From Streptosporangiaceae bacterium (GTDB taxonomy: Bacteria > Actinomycetota > Actinomycetes > Streptosporangiales > Streptosporangiaceae), in NCBI GenBank assembly GCA_025934635.1, contig JAICWX010000018.1:1-51640 (forward strand): DNA of 51,640 nt, read 5' to 3'. The notes under the pieces were generated by a model. It was given only the letters and a program-made list of their open reading frames with translations, made no database searches and had not been told where the DNA came from. The position numbers and the translations under genes are program-made. Positions 16,274 to 24,058 of the stretch are shown piece after piece. The first letter of the stretch is position 1, and every line of letters starts with the position of its first letter.

Positions 16274-17218
16274 TCAGCCCTGGCGGGCGCCGTCGACCTG
16301 GTCGAAGTCGCCGACGCCGTTGCTCACGCCGCCGCCGCCGGACCACTGCCACATCAGCGCGAACCGGCTGGAGCTGGTCTGTCCGCCGAAGAACTGCGCG
16401 CACCCGCCGGACTGCAGGCACCAGCCGGTCGGGGCGTTGCCGAAGTTCGTCGTCTCGGGTTCGTAGGTCCACTCGTAGGTGTTCGGGATCGAGGCGGCGC
16501 TCCCGGTGCCGAAGATCGACGTCCAGACCCCGGCCGAGGAGTAGACCCCGACCTTGTACTTCGAGTGCGCCCGGACGTACGCGGCGAACCCGTTGAAGTC
16601 GGCCCGGTCCACCGCGGCCGGAATACCGCGGGTCCTGACGGCGCCGCTGCACGGCGAGGTGTAGACGGTGTTCCAGCCGTTGTCGGTGGCGGGCCCGATG
16701 CCGGGCAGCTCGATGTCCGCCCAGACCACGGGGTAGTCGAGGGGCCCGTTGGCGATGTCACCCAGTGCCCGCGCCGCCTGCCGCGCGCCCCACGCGCTGG
16801 CCTCGGCGGCCGTCCCGTTGTAGTGCGGGTCCACGCCCGGGCCGCCCATGAACCAGTAGACGCCGTCGCCTATGCCCCGGTGATAGGTGACGAAATCCGT
16901 GTGCGCCTGCCTGGCGTTGGCCGCGGCGAAGGCGATGAAGTGCTCCTGGCCCTTGCAGCCCAGCCAGTAGGCCCAGTTGCCGGTCATGCCGATGTAGCCG
17001 CCGTAGGCGCCGCCCAGCCGCGGCATGCTGTACGGCGCCTTACCGGACACCGTGACCGGCCAGCTGTCGGTCCCCCACCAGAATCCCGGCGGCGCGTCGC
17101 CCGCCGGCAGCTGCTTGGCAGCCGGTGCCTTCAGTGCAGCCGGCGCTGCCGATGCGACCGCGCCGCCCGCCAGGACCAGCGCCAGGCAGGCCGCCAGGGC
17201 CAGCCAGATCCGTCTCAT
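16274..17218 (-). CDS. Secreted glycoside-hydrolase-like protein, TIM-barrel type (paralogue A)
   Basis: 314 residues. A Sec signal peptide (MRRIWLALAACLALVLAGGA, then VASAAPAA) fixes the start at ATG 17218, with AGGAGG just upstream. The mature protein contains GYIGMTGNWAYWLGCKGQEH, YWFMGGPGVDPHYNG, PVVWADIELPGIGPATDNGW, then RADFNGFAAYVRAHS and GVYSSAGVW. The D-x-E pair on a strand (ADIE) and the overall pattern recall GH25/DUF1906-type barrels, so a cell-wall or polysaccharide target outside the cell is plausible but not shown. Cysteines in the middle and C-terminal parts may form disulphides. Its neighbour at 17330-18298 is a close paralogue in the same orientation, so this pair is a tandem duplication. 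Confidence 0.85.
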   Translation of the reverse strand: MRRIWLALAACLALVLAGGAVASAAPAALKAPAAKQLPAGDAPPGFWWGTDSWPVTVSGKAPYSMPRLGGAYGGYIGMTGNWAYWLGCKGQEHFIAFAAANARQAHTDFVTYHRGIGDGVYWFMGGPGVDPHYNGTAAEASAWGARQAARALGDIANGPLDYPVVWADIELPGIGPATDNGWNTVYTSPCSGAVRTRGIPAAVDRADFNGFAAYVRAHSKYKVGVYSSAGVWTSIFGTGSAASIPNTYEWTYEPETTNFGNAPTGWCLQSGGCAQFFGGQTSSSRFALMWQWSGGGGVSNGVGDFDQVDGARQG

Positions 17219-17232
17219 TGATGCCTCCTGTG

Positions 17233-17261
17233 GCTCGTGCCTTCCAGTAGAAGGCACGAGC
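17233..17261. terminator. Hairpin between the two secreted paralogues
   Basis: Perfect 12-bp stem GCTCGTGCCTTC (17233-17244) with GAAGGCACGAGC (17250-17261), loop CAGTA. It lies just upstream of the ribosome binding site of paralogue A and downstream of paralogue B, so it may terminate B or attenuate A. No T-tract is seen. Confidence 0.6.
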
Positions 17262-17329
17262 GGGCTCCTTAACGCCCGTGATCTCCCTAGCCCGGACCCC
17301 GGTCCTGGCCCCGGGGCCGGTCCCGGTAC

Positions 17330-18298
17330 TCAGCTCTGGCGGGCGCCGTCGATCTGGTCGAGGTCGCCGTTGAAGCCGCCGATGCCGTTGGTGACCCCGC
17401 CGCCGCCGGACCACTGCCACATGAGGGCATTGCCGCTCGCGCGGGTGACTCCGCCGAAGAACTGCGCGCACGCGCCCGACTTCAGGCAGAAGCCGGTCGG
17501 GGCGTTGCCGCGGTAGTTGGTGGTCTCCGGCTCGTACGTCCACTCGTCGGTATGGGGGATGTAGCCCGGGCTGCCCGGGCTGGCGCTGTTGCTGCCGAAG
17601 ATCGAATTCCACACCACGACGGCGGAGTAGACACCGGGCCGGTACTTCGAATGCGCGCTGACGTAGTCGAAGAAGCCGTTGAAGTCTGCTCGGTCGATGC
17701 TCGCCGCGATGTGCTGCTGCTTCACCTTTCCGCTGCACGGCGAGGTGTACACGGTGTTCCAGCCGTTGTCGGTGGCGGGCCCGATGCCGGGGATCTCGAT
17801 GTCCATCCAGACGACCGGGTAGTCGACGCCGCCCCCGCCGGCGATGTCGGCCAGCGCGCGGGCCGCCTGCTGCGCGCCCCACTTGGCGGCCTCGGCGGCC
17901 GTCCCGTTCCAGTGCGGGTCGACGCCCGGGCCGCCCATGAACCAGTACGCGCCGCGTCCGACGCCGCGGTGGAAGGTCGTGAAGTTGGCATGCGCCTGGG
18001 CGGCGTTGGCCGCCGAGTTGGCGATGAAGTGCTCCTGGCCCTTGCAGCCCAGCCAGTAGGCCCAGTTGCCGGTCATGCCGATGTAGCCGCCGTAGGCACC
18101 GCCCAGGAACGGCATGCTGTACGGCGCGCTGCCGGGCACCGTCACCGGGAAGCTGTCCGTCCCCCACCAGAACCCCGGCGGCGCGTCACCGGCCGGCGCC
18201 CGCTCAGCGGCCGGCGCGGCCGGGGCCGCCGACGCGGCCGCCGCGCTCGCCAGGACCAGTGCCAGGCAGGCCGCCAGGGCCAGCCAGATCCGTCTCAT
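17330..18298 (-). CDS. Secreted glycoside-hydrolase-like protein, TIM-barrel type (paralogue B)
   Basis: 322 residues, aligning end to end with paralogue A at roughly three-quarters identity by eye. Signal peptide MRRIWLALAACLALVLASAA with ASAAPAAPAA cleavage region sets the start at ATG 18298 (CGGAGG upstream). The shared core is GYIGMTGNWAYWLGCKGQEH, YWFMGGPGVDPHWNG, PVVWMDIEIPGIGPATDNGW and MWQWSGGGGVTNGI. Differences gather in short loops: an extra PGSPGYIPH segment and GGGGV insertion here. The D-x-E motif (MDIE) is kept, suggesting both copies are active. Function outside the cell is inferred from the signal peptide only; a substrate cannot be named. Confidence 0.85.
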   Translation of the reverse strand: MRRIWLALAACLALVLASAAAASAAPAAPAAERAPAGDAPPGFWWGTDSFPVTVPGSAPYSMPFLGGAYGGYIGMTGNWAYWLGCKGQEHFIANSAANAAQAHANFTTFHRGVGRGAYWFMGGPGVDPHWNGTAAEAAKWGAQQAARALADIAGGGGVDYPVVWMDIEIPGIGPATDNGWNTVYTSPCSGKVKQQHIAASIDRADFNGFFDYVSAHSKYRPGVYSAVVVWNSIFGSNSASPGSPGYIPHTDEWTYEPETTNYRGNAPTGFCLKSGACAQFFGGVTRASGNALMWQWSGGGGVTNGIGGFNGDLDQIDGARQS

Positions 18299-18402
18299 GG
18301 TGCCTCCGTGGTTCCCGGTGCTCACCCGTCCATGACAGCATGCGGGCACGGCCCGGGTGAACGGTCATCTGACTGCGGCCGCGCCTGAGGTCAGGCCGGC
18401 GG

Positions 18403-19386
18403 TCAGGGAGCCGGCCCGGGCCGCGGCAGCCCGAGGTCATCCAGGGTGCCGGGGTCGTGCAGGATCGCGGCGCCCAGCTCGCTGACCCTGACGGCGGCGA
18501 GGCCGTCGTAGCGGGACAGGCTGTCGCGGTGATCCGCGCCCCACAGCTCGCGGTAGTCGCCGCGGGCGTTCCGCGGGCCGGCGTAGGCGACGTCGACCAC
18601 GCCGAGGGTGGCCGCGTACTCGAACAGCACGCACAGCGCGTACCGGCCCTCGATGATGTCCCAGGCCTTCCAGCCGGCCGGGCCGAGCGACCCGTGGCGG
18701 GGATCTTCCAGGTAGAGCCGCCAGCGGGCGAGCGGGCCGGCGGACACCGCGAGCGGGGCGGCCTGCGTGCGCAGGATCGCGAACAAGGCGTCGACGTCGG
18801 TCCAGGTGCCGGGCTCGAGCGCGGCGAGGCCGGCCGTCACCGCGGCGCGGCGGCTGGCGGCGGGGGTCAGGGTGCCGGTTTTCCGCTGGCCCCTGATCGC
18901 CTCGACCCGGGAGAACTCGTCGTGCGAGACGCTCGCGCGCCACCGGTCCCACAGGTCGCCGACGCACCCGTAGCAGGGCCGGGCCAGGGCGGCCTGGCCG
19001 CGCGGGGTCAGCTCGAGCACGGATCCGGTCAGCCGGGCCAGTCCGCCGGCCTGCAGCAGCATCGGCCACGCGAACGCCGCGATGGGCTCGCCGTCTTCGC
19101 CGGGATCGCTCTCGGGGTCACCGTAGTAGTCCCCGGCCACCAGCGCGTCGTCGACCAGCCGGATCGTCGCGGCCAGCGGCCGCCTGGTAGCCGCGGCGCA
19201 GCGCAGCCGCCCGTCGGCGGCCAGCTCAAGCACGGCAACCAGGTTCGACAGGGCGTCGGCGGCGGTACAGCGGATCAGGACCGGGCCGGCCGGGAAGGCC
19301 GGGACGCGCAGCAGCGGCGGCCCGGGCAGGCGGCCCCTGGCCGTCGCCGCCCGGTTACCAGTGACGCCGCTGGTGCCCTCGGCCAC
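18403..19386 (-). CDS. Conserved actinobacterial protein of unknown function
   Basis: About 327 residues. I recognise the sequence pattern from other actinomycete proteins but know of no function. Conserved-looking stretches are LSNLVAVLELAADGRLRCAA, PIAAFAWPMLLQAGGLARLT, DEFSRVEAIRGQ, WRLYLEDPRHGSLGPAGWKA and EGRYALCVLFEYAATLGVVD. The repeated pattern of short helical winged-helix-like units suggests DNA or protein binding, but this is a guess. The TTG at 19392 is in frame, but TAGGGT (19398-19393) ends 6 nt before GTG 19386, fitting a leaderless start there. No signal peptide or membrane segment is seen. Confidence 0.75.
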   Translation of the reverse strand: MAEGTSGVTGNRAATARGRLPGPPLLRVPAFPAGPVLIRCTAADALSNLVAVLELAADGRLRCAAATRRPLAATIRLVDDALVAGDYYGDPESDPGEDGEPIAAFAWPMLLQAGGLARLTGSVLELTPRGQAALARPCYGCVGDLWDRWRASVSHDEFSRVEAIRGQRKTGTLTPAASRRAAVTAGLAALEPGTWTDVDALFAILRTQAAPLAVSAGPLARWRLYLEDPRHGSLGPAGWKAWDIIEGRYALCVLFEYAATLGVVDVAYAGPRNARGDYRELWGADHRDSLSRYDGLAAVRVSELGAAILHDPGTLDDLGLPRPGPAP

Positions 19387-19476
19387 GAGCAAACCCTAGC
19401 GGCTCCGCGGGCCGGCGCGCGGAAGCCCCGCGGGAGAAAGTGCCAGGAAAACGAAAAAATGTGTCAGTGTAGGCGC

Positions 19477-20160
19477 ATGCGGGTCACCGGGGTGGACGCC
19501 TGCCGTCGCGGCTGGGTCGCGGTCACCCTGGACGGTCCCGGCCCGGCCGTGGTCCGGGTGCATGAGACCCTGACCGGGCTGCTCGGCCCGGGCACGGAGA
19601 CCGGCACCGCCACGGGCAGGGGCACGGTGACCGGGATCGACATGCCGCTGGGCCTGCTCGAGTCGGGCTGGCGCCAGGCGGATCTCGCCGCCCGCGGCCT
19701 GCTGGGTCCCCGGCGCAGCTCGGTCTTCGCCATCCCGCCGCGGGCGGTCTGGGAGCAGGCCAGCTACCAGGCCGCCAGCCAGCGCTGCCGCGAGCTGACC
19801 GGCCAGGGCTTCAGCATCCAGGCCTGGGGCTTGCGGGCCAAGCTGATGGAGGCCGGCCGGTACCGCGAAACCTGCGGCCACCCGCTGTACGAGGTGCATC
19901 CGGAGCTGGCCTTCGGCGCCATGGCGGGCGCGCCGCTGGCGCACAGCAAGCACACCGGGGCCGGCCGCGACCAGCGCCGCGTGCTGCTGAGCCGGGCCGG
20001 CATCGTCCTGCCGCCGGTTCCGCGGGCACCGGTCACGGACACCCTGGACGCGGCCGCCGTGGCCTGGAGCGCCGGGCGCATCGCGGCCGGCCAGGCCGTG
20101 CTGCTGCCCGCCCGGCCGCAGCGGGACGGCCAGGGCCGCGAGATCGCGATCCGCTACTGA
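19477..20160 (+). CDS. DUF429 family protein (predicted RNase H-like nuclease fold)
   Basis: 227 residues, the usual length. The N-terminus MRVTGVDACRRGWVAVTLDG and the block VTGIDMPLGLLESGWRQADL carry the two Asp positions typical of the family; RRSSVFAIPPRAVWE, YEVHPELAFGAM and DTLDAAAVAWSAGRIA are further conserved blocks. DUF429 proteins are predicted RNase H-fold nucleases, but no reaction has been firmly assigned. ATG 19477 is chosen because the family N-terminus begins there; the open frame upstream is only the opposite strand of the neighbouring gene. It is divergent from the hypothetical gene with a 90-bp gap. Confidence 0.88.
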   Translation: MRVTGVDACRRGWVAVTLDGPGPAVVRVHETLTGLLGPGTETGTATGRGTVTGIDMPLGLLESGWRQADLAARGLLGPRRSSVFAIPPRAVWEQASYQAASQRCRELTGQGFSIQAWGLRAKLMEAGRYRETCGHPLYEVHPELAFGAMAGAPLAHSKHTGAGRDQRRVLLSRAGIVLPPVPRAPVTDTLDAAAVAWSAGRIAAGQAVLLPARPQRDGQGREIAIRY

Positions 20161-20182
20161 CCGCCAGCGGCCGGCTGGCCGG

Positions 20183-20815
20183 TCAGCGCGGCCTGGCCGT
20201 CCCGCGCCGGGGACGCAGGCCGTCGAAGGCTATCGCGCACACCTGGTCGGCCAGCGAGGCCGCGCCGCGGTCCGGCCGGTACCACTCGACGATGGAGTTG
20301 ACCAGGCCGAACAGCAGCCGGGCGGTGAGCATCGCGTCGGCGTCGGGCCGGATGTCGCCGTCCCGGACGGCCTCGGCCACCAGCTCGGCCACGAACCGGT
20401 CGAAGGCGCGCCGCTGGTCGAGTGCGGCCCGCTCGACGTCGGTGTTGCCGCGCACCCGCAGCAGCAGGGTGACGTAGGGCGATTCAGCCTGGAGGACCTC
20501 GATGCTGCCGCGGACCAGGTACTCCAGCCGCTCGATGGCCGGGGCGGGCAGCGCGCGGGCCCGGACCGTCACCACCGACAGGCCGCCGAGCGCCCGGTCC
20601 AGGGCCAGCCGGAGCAGTTCCTCCTTGCCCGCGACGTGGTGGTAGATGGCCGACTTGGCGATGCCGAGCCGGGCCGCCAGGTCCCGCATGCTGGTGCCGT
20701 CGTAGCCGCGCTCGTTGAACAGCTCGGCCGCCACCGGCAGCAAGGTCGCCAGGTCATAGCCCGGCCGGCCGCGGCGGCGGCCTTCCCCGTTGCCCGCCGC
20801 GGGGACGGCGCTCAC
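20183..20815 (-). CDS. paaR: TetR family regulator, PaaR type
   Basis: 210 residues. N-terminal TetR helix-turn-helix: YDLATLLPVAAELFNERGYD, then GTSMRDLAARLGIAKSAIYH and HVAGKEELLRLALDRAL. The C-terminal domain (about 75-200) is the ligand- and dimer-forming part. Its gene overlaps the end of paaI by 4 bp and the divergent paaA promoter contains a sequence fitting the PaaR consensus (see operator), so I read this as the phenylacetyl-CoA-responsive repressor of the locus. The symbol rests on context plus operator match, not on ligand residues. It is probably autoregulated through the same intergenic site. Confidence 0.82.
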   Translation of the reverse strand: MSAVPAAGNGEGRRRGRPGYDLATLLPVAAELFNERGYDGTSMRDLAARLGIAKSAIYHHVAGKEELLRLALDRALGGLSVVTVRARALPAPAIERLEYLVRGSIEVLQAESPYVTLLLRVRGNTDVERAALDQRRAFDRFVAELVAEAVRDGDIRPDADAMLTARLLFGLVNSIVEWYRPDRGAASLADQVCAIAFDGLRPRRGTARPR

Positions 20816-21243
20816 GAGGCCGGCCCCGGCTGCGGGCTGCCCGGCTGGTGCCCGCCGAGCTGGTGGCTGCGGCCGCGGAACTCCGCGATCACGTCGCCGC
20901 CCCGCCGCACGGTCACGTCGTACAGCCCGGCCCGCCCGAACCGGGTCCGCAGCACCGCCTCGGCCAGCAGGACGTCCCCGCCGCGGGCCGGCGCGACGAA
21001 GACGATGTCGGCCGAGGCGGCCACCGTCACCGGGCCGAAACTGTTGCAGGCACAGGCGAACGCCGTGTCGGCCAGCGTGAAGATCAGGCCGCCGTGGGCC
21101 ATGGCGTGCCCGTTCAGCATGTCCTCGCGCACGGTCATGCGGGTCACCGCCCGGCCCTCGCCCTGCTCGATGAGCTCGATGCCGAGGCCGCGGGACGCCT
21201 CGTCCCTGGCCATCATCGCTTCGGCGGCGGGCAGCTGCGGCAC
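20812..21243 (-). CDS. paaI: Hydroxyphenylacetyl-CoA thioesterase, PaaI
   Basis: 143 residues of hotdog thioesterase fold. HAMAHGGLIFTLADTAFACA carries the conserved HGG and Asp of PaaI-type active sites, followed by AASADIVFVAPARGGDVLLA. PaaI removes CoA from stalled phenylacetate intermediates, protecting the CoA pool. The start is GTG 21243 with AGGAGG upstream; the longer open frame is only the reverse strand of paaA. It is divergent from paaA and overlaps paaR by 4 bp, giving a paaI-paaR unit transcribed away from the catabolic operon. Confidence 0.92.
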   Translation of the reverse strand: MPQLPAAEAMMARDEASRGLGIELIEQGEGRAVTRMTVREDMLNGHAMAHGGLIFTLADTAFACACNSFGPVTVAASADIVFVAPARGGDVLLAEAVLRTRFGRAGLYDVTVRRGGDVIAEFRGRSHQLGGHQPGSPQPGPAS

Positions 21244-21258
21244 CGTCGCACCTCCTCT

Positions 21259-21286
21259 TTTACAGACCGAACGTCCGGTATATAAT
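21259..21286 (+). promoter_or_regulatory. Promoter of the paaABCDEK operon
   Basis: TTTACA (21259-21264) and a consensus TATAAT (21281-21286) are separated by 16 bp. The start point would be near 21293. A ribosome binding site GGAAGGAA (21301-21308 region) precedes ATG 21313. This is the clearest sigma-70-type promoter in the window. Confidence 0.85.
21266..21279. promoter_or_regulatory. PaaR-type TetR operator
   Basis: ACCGAACGTCCGGT is a near-perfect palindrome (12 of 14 symmetric) and matches ACCGNNCGNNCGGT, the core I recall for PaaR in Corynebacterium. It fills the spacer between -35 and -10 of the paaA promoter, so a bound repressor would block polymerase directly. It is also upstream of paaI on the other strand. 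Confidence 0.8.
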
Positions 21287-21312
21287 ACGACGAGCGGGCG
21301 GGAAGGAACAGG

Positions 21313-22278
21313 ATGGTGGCGATGGCAGCGATGACCGAGCCAGGAGTTACCGAGCCGGCGGAGCTCCGGGCTCACTTCGACCGGACGCTGGAACGCGGCC
21401 GGCGCCTCGAGCCGCGGGACTGGGTGCCGGACAAGTACCGGGCGACGATGACCCGCCAGATCGCCCAGCACGCCCACTCCGAGATCATCGGCATGCAGCC
21501 GGAGGGCAACTGGATCACCCGGGCCCCGTCGCTGCGCCGCAAGGCCATCCTCATCGCCAAGGTGCAGGACGAAGCCGGTCACGGCATGTACCTCTACTCG
21601 GCGGCCGAGACCCTGGGCGCGGACCGGGCCGACCTGACCGAGAAGCTGATCAGCGGCCGGCAGAAGTACTCCTCGATCTTCAACTACCCGACGCTGAGCT
21701 ACGCCGACGTGGGCGTGATCGGCTGGCTGGTCGACGGCGCGGCCATCTGCAACCAGGTACCGCTGTGCCGTTCCTCCTACGGCCCCTACGCCCGGGCCAT
21801 GGTGCGGATCTGCAAGGAGGAGTCGTTCCACCAGCGGCAGGGGTACGAACTGCTGCTGACGATGATGCGCGGCACGCAGGCCCAGCGGGAGATGGTGCAG
21901 GACGCGACGAACCGGTTCTGGTGGCCGTCGCTGATGATGTTCGGGCCGCCGGATGACGCGTCGCCCAATACCGAGCAGTCCATGCGGTGGGGCATCAAGC
22001 GGCACACCAACGACGAGCTGCGGCAGCGGTTCGTGGACATGACCGTGCCGCAGGCGGACAAGCTCGGCGTCACCCTGCCCGACCCTGACCTGCGCTGGAA
22101 CGACGAACGCGGGCACTACGACTTCGGCCCGGTTGACTGGGACGAGTTCAAGGCCGTGGTCTCCGGCCACGGCCCGTGCAACGCGCAGCGGATCGCCCGC
22201 CGCCGGGCGGCCCACGACGACGGCGCCTGGGTCCGCGAGGCGGCCCGGGCCTACGCAGCCAGGGAGCACGGGCGGTGA
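21313..22278 (+). CDS. paaA: Phenylacetyl-CoA 1,2-epoxidase catalytic subunit A
   Basis: 321 residues, the expected size. PaaA is the di-iron oxygenase subunit of the PaaABCE complex that epoxidises the ring of phenylacetyl-CoA. Di-iron ligand motifs are visible: [35 protein letters not shown] (ExxH) and [15 protein letters not shown] (ExxH). The substrate-side blocks [20 protein letters not shown] and [20 protein letters not shown] are typical. The ATG at 21313 follows a GGAAGGAA site; ATG 21322 is possible. It is first in an operon with paaB, overlapping it by 4 bp. Confidence 0.97.
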   Translation: MVAMAAMTEPGVTEPAELRAHFDRTLERGRRLEPRDWVPDKYRATMTRQIAQHAHSEIIGMQPEGNWITRAPSLRRKAILIAKVQDEAGHGMYLYSAAETLGADRADLTEKLISGRQKYSSIFNYPTLSYADVGVIGWLVDGAAICNQVPLCRSSYGPYARAMVRICKEESFHQRQGYELLLTMMRGTQAQREMVQDATNRFWWPSLMMFGPPDDASPNTEQSMRWGIKRHTNDELRQRFVDMTVPQADKLGVTLPDPDLRWNDERGHYDFGPVDWDEFKAVVSGHGPCNAQRIARRRAAHDDGAWVREAARAYAAREHGR

Positions 22279-22637
22279 GCGACTTCTCGGCCGAGGGCGG
22301 CCACGGCGCCGTGCCGGTCAGCGACGTGCCGGTCCGGCCAGACCCAGCCCCGGTCCGATCGGACTGGCCGCTGTACGAGGTGTTCCTGCGCGGCAAGCGC
22401 GGGCTCAACCACGTGCACGTCGGGTCGCTGCACGCGGCCGACCCGCAGATGGCCCTGCATCACGCCCGCGACCTTTACACCCGCCGGAACGAGGGGGTCA
22501 GCATCTGGGTCGTCGCGGCGGCCGACATCACCGCGTCCAGCCCGGACGAGAAGGACCCGTTCTTCGCGCCGTCCGGCGACAAGGTCTACCGGCACCCGAC
22601 GTTCTACGACATCCCCGACGATGTCCCGCACATCTAG
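22275..22637 (+). CDS. paaB: Phenylacetyl-CoA epoxidase subunit B
   Basis: 120 residues. The conserved core begins at [20 protein letters not shown] and continues [34 protein letters not shown] and [17 protein letters not shown]. PaaB is the small bridging subunit of the epoxidase. The usual protein is about 95 residues; here an Asp/Pro/Val-rich extension of about 25 residues precedes the core. The start GTG 22275 overlaps the paaA stop in GTGA, which argues for that start and for translational coupling. Confidence 0.95.
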   Translation: MSDFSAEGGHGAVPVSDVPVRPDPAPVRSDWPLYEVFLRGKRGLNHVHVGSLHAADPQMALHHARDLYTRRNEGVSIWVVAAADITASSPDEKDPFFAPSGDKVYRHPTFYDIPDDVPHI

Positions 22638-22646
22638 GGGGCCCCG

Positions 22647-23546
22647 GTGAGCGAGGACGAGTTCGCCGTCTACCAGAGCCTGGGCGAGGAGACCGAGGAT
22701 CACCGGTGGGCGTTCGGCACCGGGTTCACCGACCCGCTGGAGGGGGTCGACCCGTCGGTGCCGCCCGGCGTCGACGCGTCCGCACTGGCCGCCTACTGCC
22801 TGATGCTGGGCGACGACGCGCTGATCTACTCGCACCGGCTGCAGCAGTGGATGACCCGGATGCCCGAGCTCGAGGAGGAGACGGCGCTGGCCAACATCGC
22901 GCTGGACCTGCTCGGCCAGGCGCGGATGCTGCTGGCCCGGGCGGGCCAGGCCGAGGGGGCCGCGACCGGCGGGACCGGGCGCAGCGAGGACCGGCTGGCC
23001 TTCTTCCGCGACGAGCACGAGTTCCGCAACGTCCGGCTGGCCGAGCACCTCGACGCCGACTTCGCCGAGCTGACGGGCCGCCTGCTGGTGTTCTCGGCCT
23101 GGCGGCTGGCGCTGTGCGGCCGCCTGGCCGGCTCGGCCGACCCGGTGCTCGCGGCCATCGCGGCCAAGAGCGCCCGCGAGCTCGCCTACCACCGGGACTA
23201 CGCGGCCCAGTGGGTGATCAGGCTGGGCGACGGCACTCCGCTGTCCCACGCCAGGATGCAGGCGGCCCTCGAGGTCATCTGGCCGCTGGCCGGCGAGCTG
23301 TTCCAGCCCGACCCGGTCTCCGCCCGGCTGCCCAGGGTGGCGGCGGACCCGGCCGGGATGCACGACGAGGTCGGTGCGGTGGTCGATGCGGTGCTGGCCG
23401 AGGCCACGCTTAACCGCCCGCAGGCACCCCCGCTGGCCCGGGTGGCGGGCCGGTCCGGGCGCGACGGCGTGCACACCGAGGCGTTCGGCTACCTGCTGGC
23501 CGAACTGCAGAGCCTGGCCCGCGCGCATCCGGACGCCACATGGTGA
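22647..23546 (+). CDS. paaC: Phenylacetyl-CoA epoxidase structural subunit C
   Basis: 299 residues; the usual protein is about 250-280. The ferritin-like fold is recognised from LGDDALIYSHRLQQWMTRMP, ELEEETALANIALDLLGQAR, FRDEHEFRNVRLAEHLDADF and SARELAYHRDYAAQWVIRLG. PaaC pairs with PaaA and lacks a working di-iron site. The GTG at 22647 is 9 nt after paaB. The 3' end overlaps paaD by 7 bp. A short N-terminal extension of about 35 residues precedes the conserved part. Confidence 0.95.
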   Translation: MSEDEFAVYQSLGEETEDHRWAFGTGFTDPLEGVDPSVPPGVDASALAAYCLMLGDDALIYSHRLQQWMTRMPELEEETALANIALDLLGQARMLLARAGQAEGAATGGTGRSEDRLAFFRDEHEFRNVRLAEHLDADFAELTGRLLVFSAWRLALCGRLAGSADPVLAAIAAKSARELAYHRDYAAQWVIRLGDGTPLSHARMQAALEVIWPLAGELFQPDPVSARLPRVAADPAGMHDEVGAVVDAVLAEATLNRPQAPPLARVAGRSGRDGVHTEAFGYLLAELQSLARAHPDATW

Positions 23547-24058
23547 CGCGGGCCGATCCGGACCTGGCCGCCGCGCGCGCGGCCGCCGCGTCCGTCCCCG
23601 ATCCCGAGCTGCCCATGGTGACCGTGGCCGACCTGGGCATCCTGCGCGATGTCGCCGCTGGGGACGGCGGGAGCCTGGTGGTCACGATCACTCCCACCTA
23701 TTCGGGCTGCCCGGCCCTGCGCGAGATCGCGCTTGACCTGCGGCGCCGCCTGTCGGCGGCCGGTTTTGCCGAGGTCGCCGTGCGCACCGAGCTGGCTCCG
23801 CCGTGGAGCAGCGACTGGATCACCGCCGAGGGCCGCCGCAAGCTCAGCGAAGCGGGCATTGCCCCGCCGCACCCGGCGGCACGCCGTACCGGACCCGTCC
23901 CCCTGGTCCTGAGCCCGGCCCGCCGCGCCCCGGTGACGTGCCCGCAGTGCGGCTCGGACAGCACGGCCCAGACCGCCGCGTTCAGCGGGACCGCGTGCAA
24001 GGCGCTGTTCCGCTGCGGGAACTGCGGCGAGCCGTTCGAGTACGTGAAGGAGATCTAG
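23540..24058 (+). CDS. paaD: PaaD, iron-sulphur assembly-like factor of the phenylacetate operon
   Basis: 172 residues. The N-terminal DUF59/MIP18-like domain shows ASVPDPELPMVTVADLGILR and VTITPTYSGCPALREIALDL, the conserved Cys lying in SGCP. A C-terminal zinc-ribbon-like module carries CPQCGSDST and FRCGNCGEPFEYVKEI. PaaD is needed for epoxidase activity and is thought to help mature the Fe-S cluster of PaaE or the iron centre of PaaA. Its gene overlaps paaC by 7 bp and abuts paaE (ATG immediately after its stop). Confidence 0.95.
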   Translation: MVTRADPDLAAARAAAASVPDPELPMVTVADLGILRDVAAGDGGSLVVTITPTYSGCPALREIALDLRRRLSAAGFAEVAVRTELAPPWSSDWITAEGRRKLSEAGIAPPHPAARRTGPVPLVLSPARRAPVTCPQCGSDSTAQTAAFSGTACKALFRCGNCGEPFEYVKEI

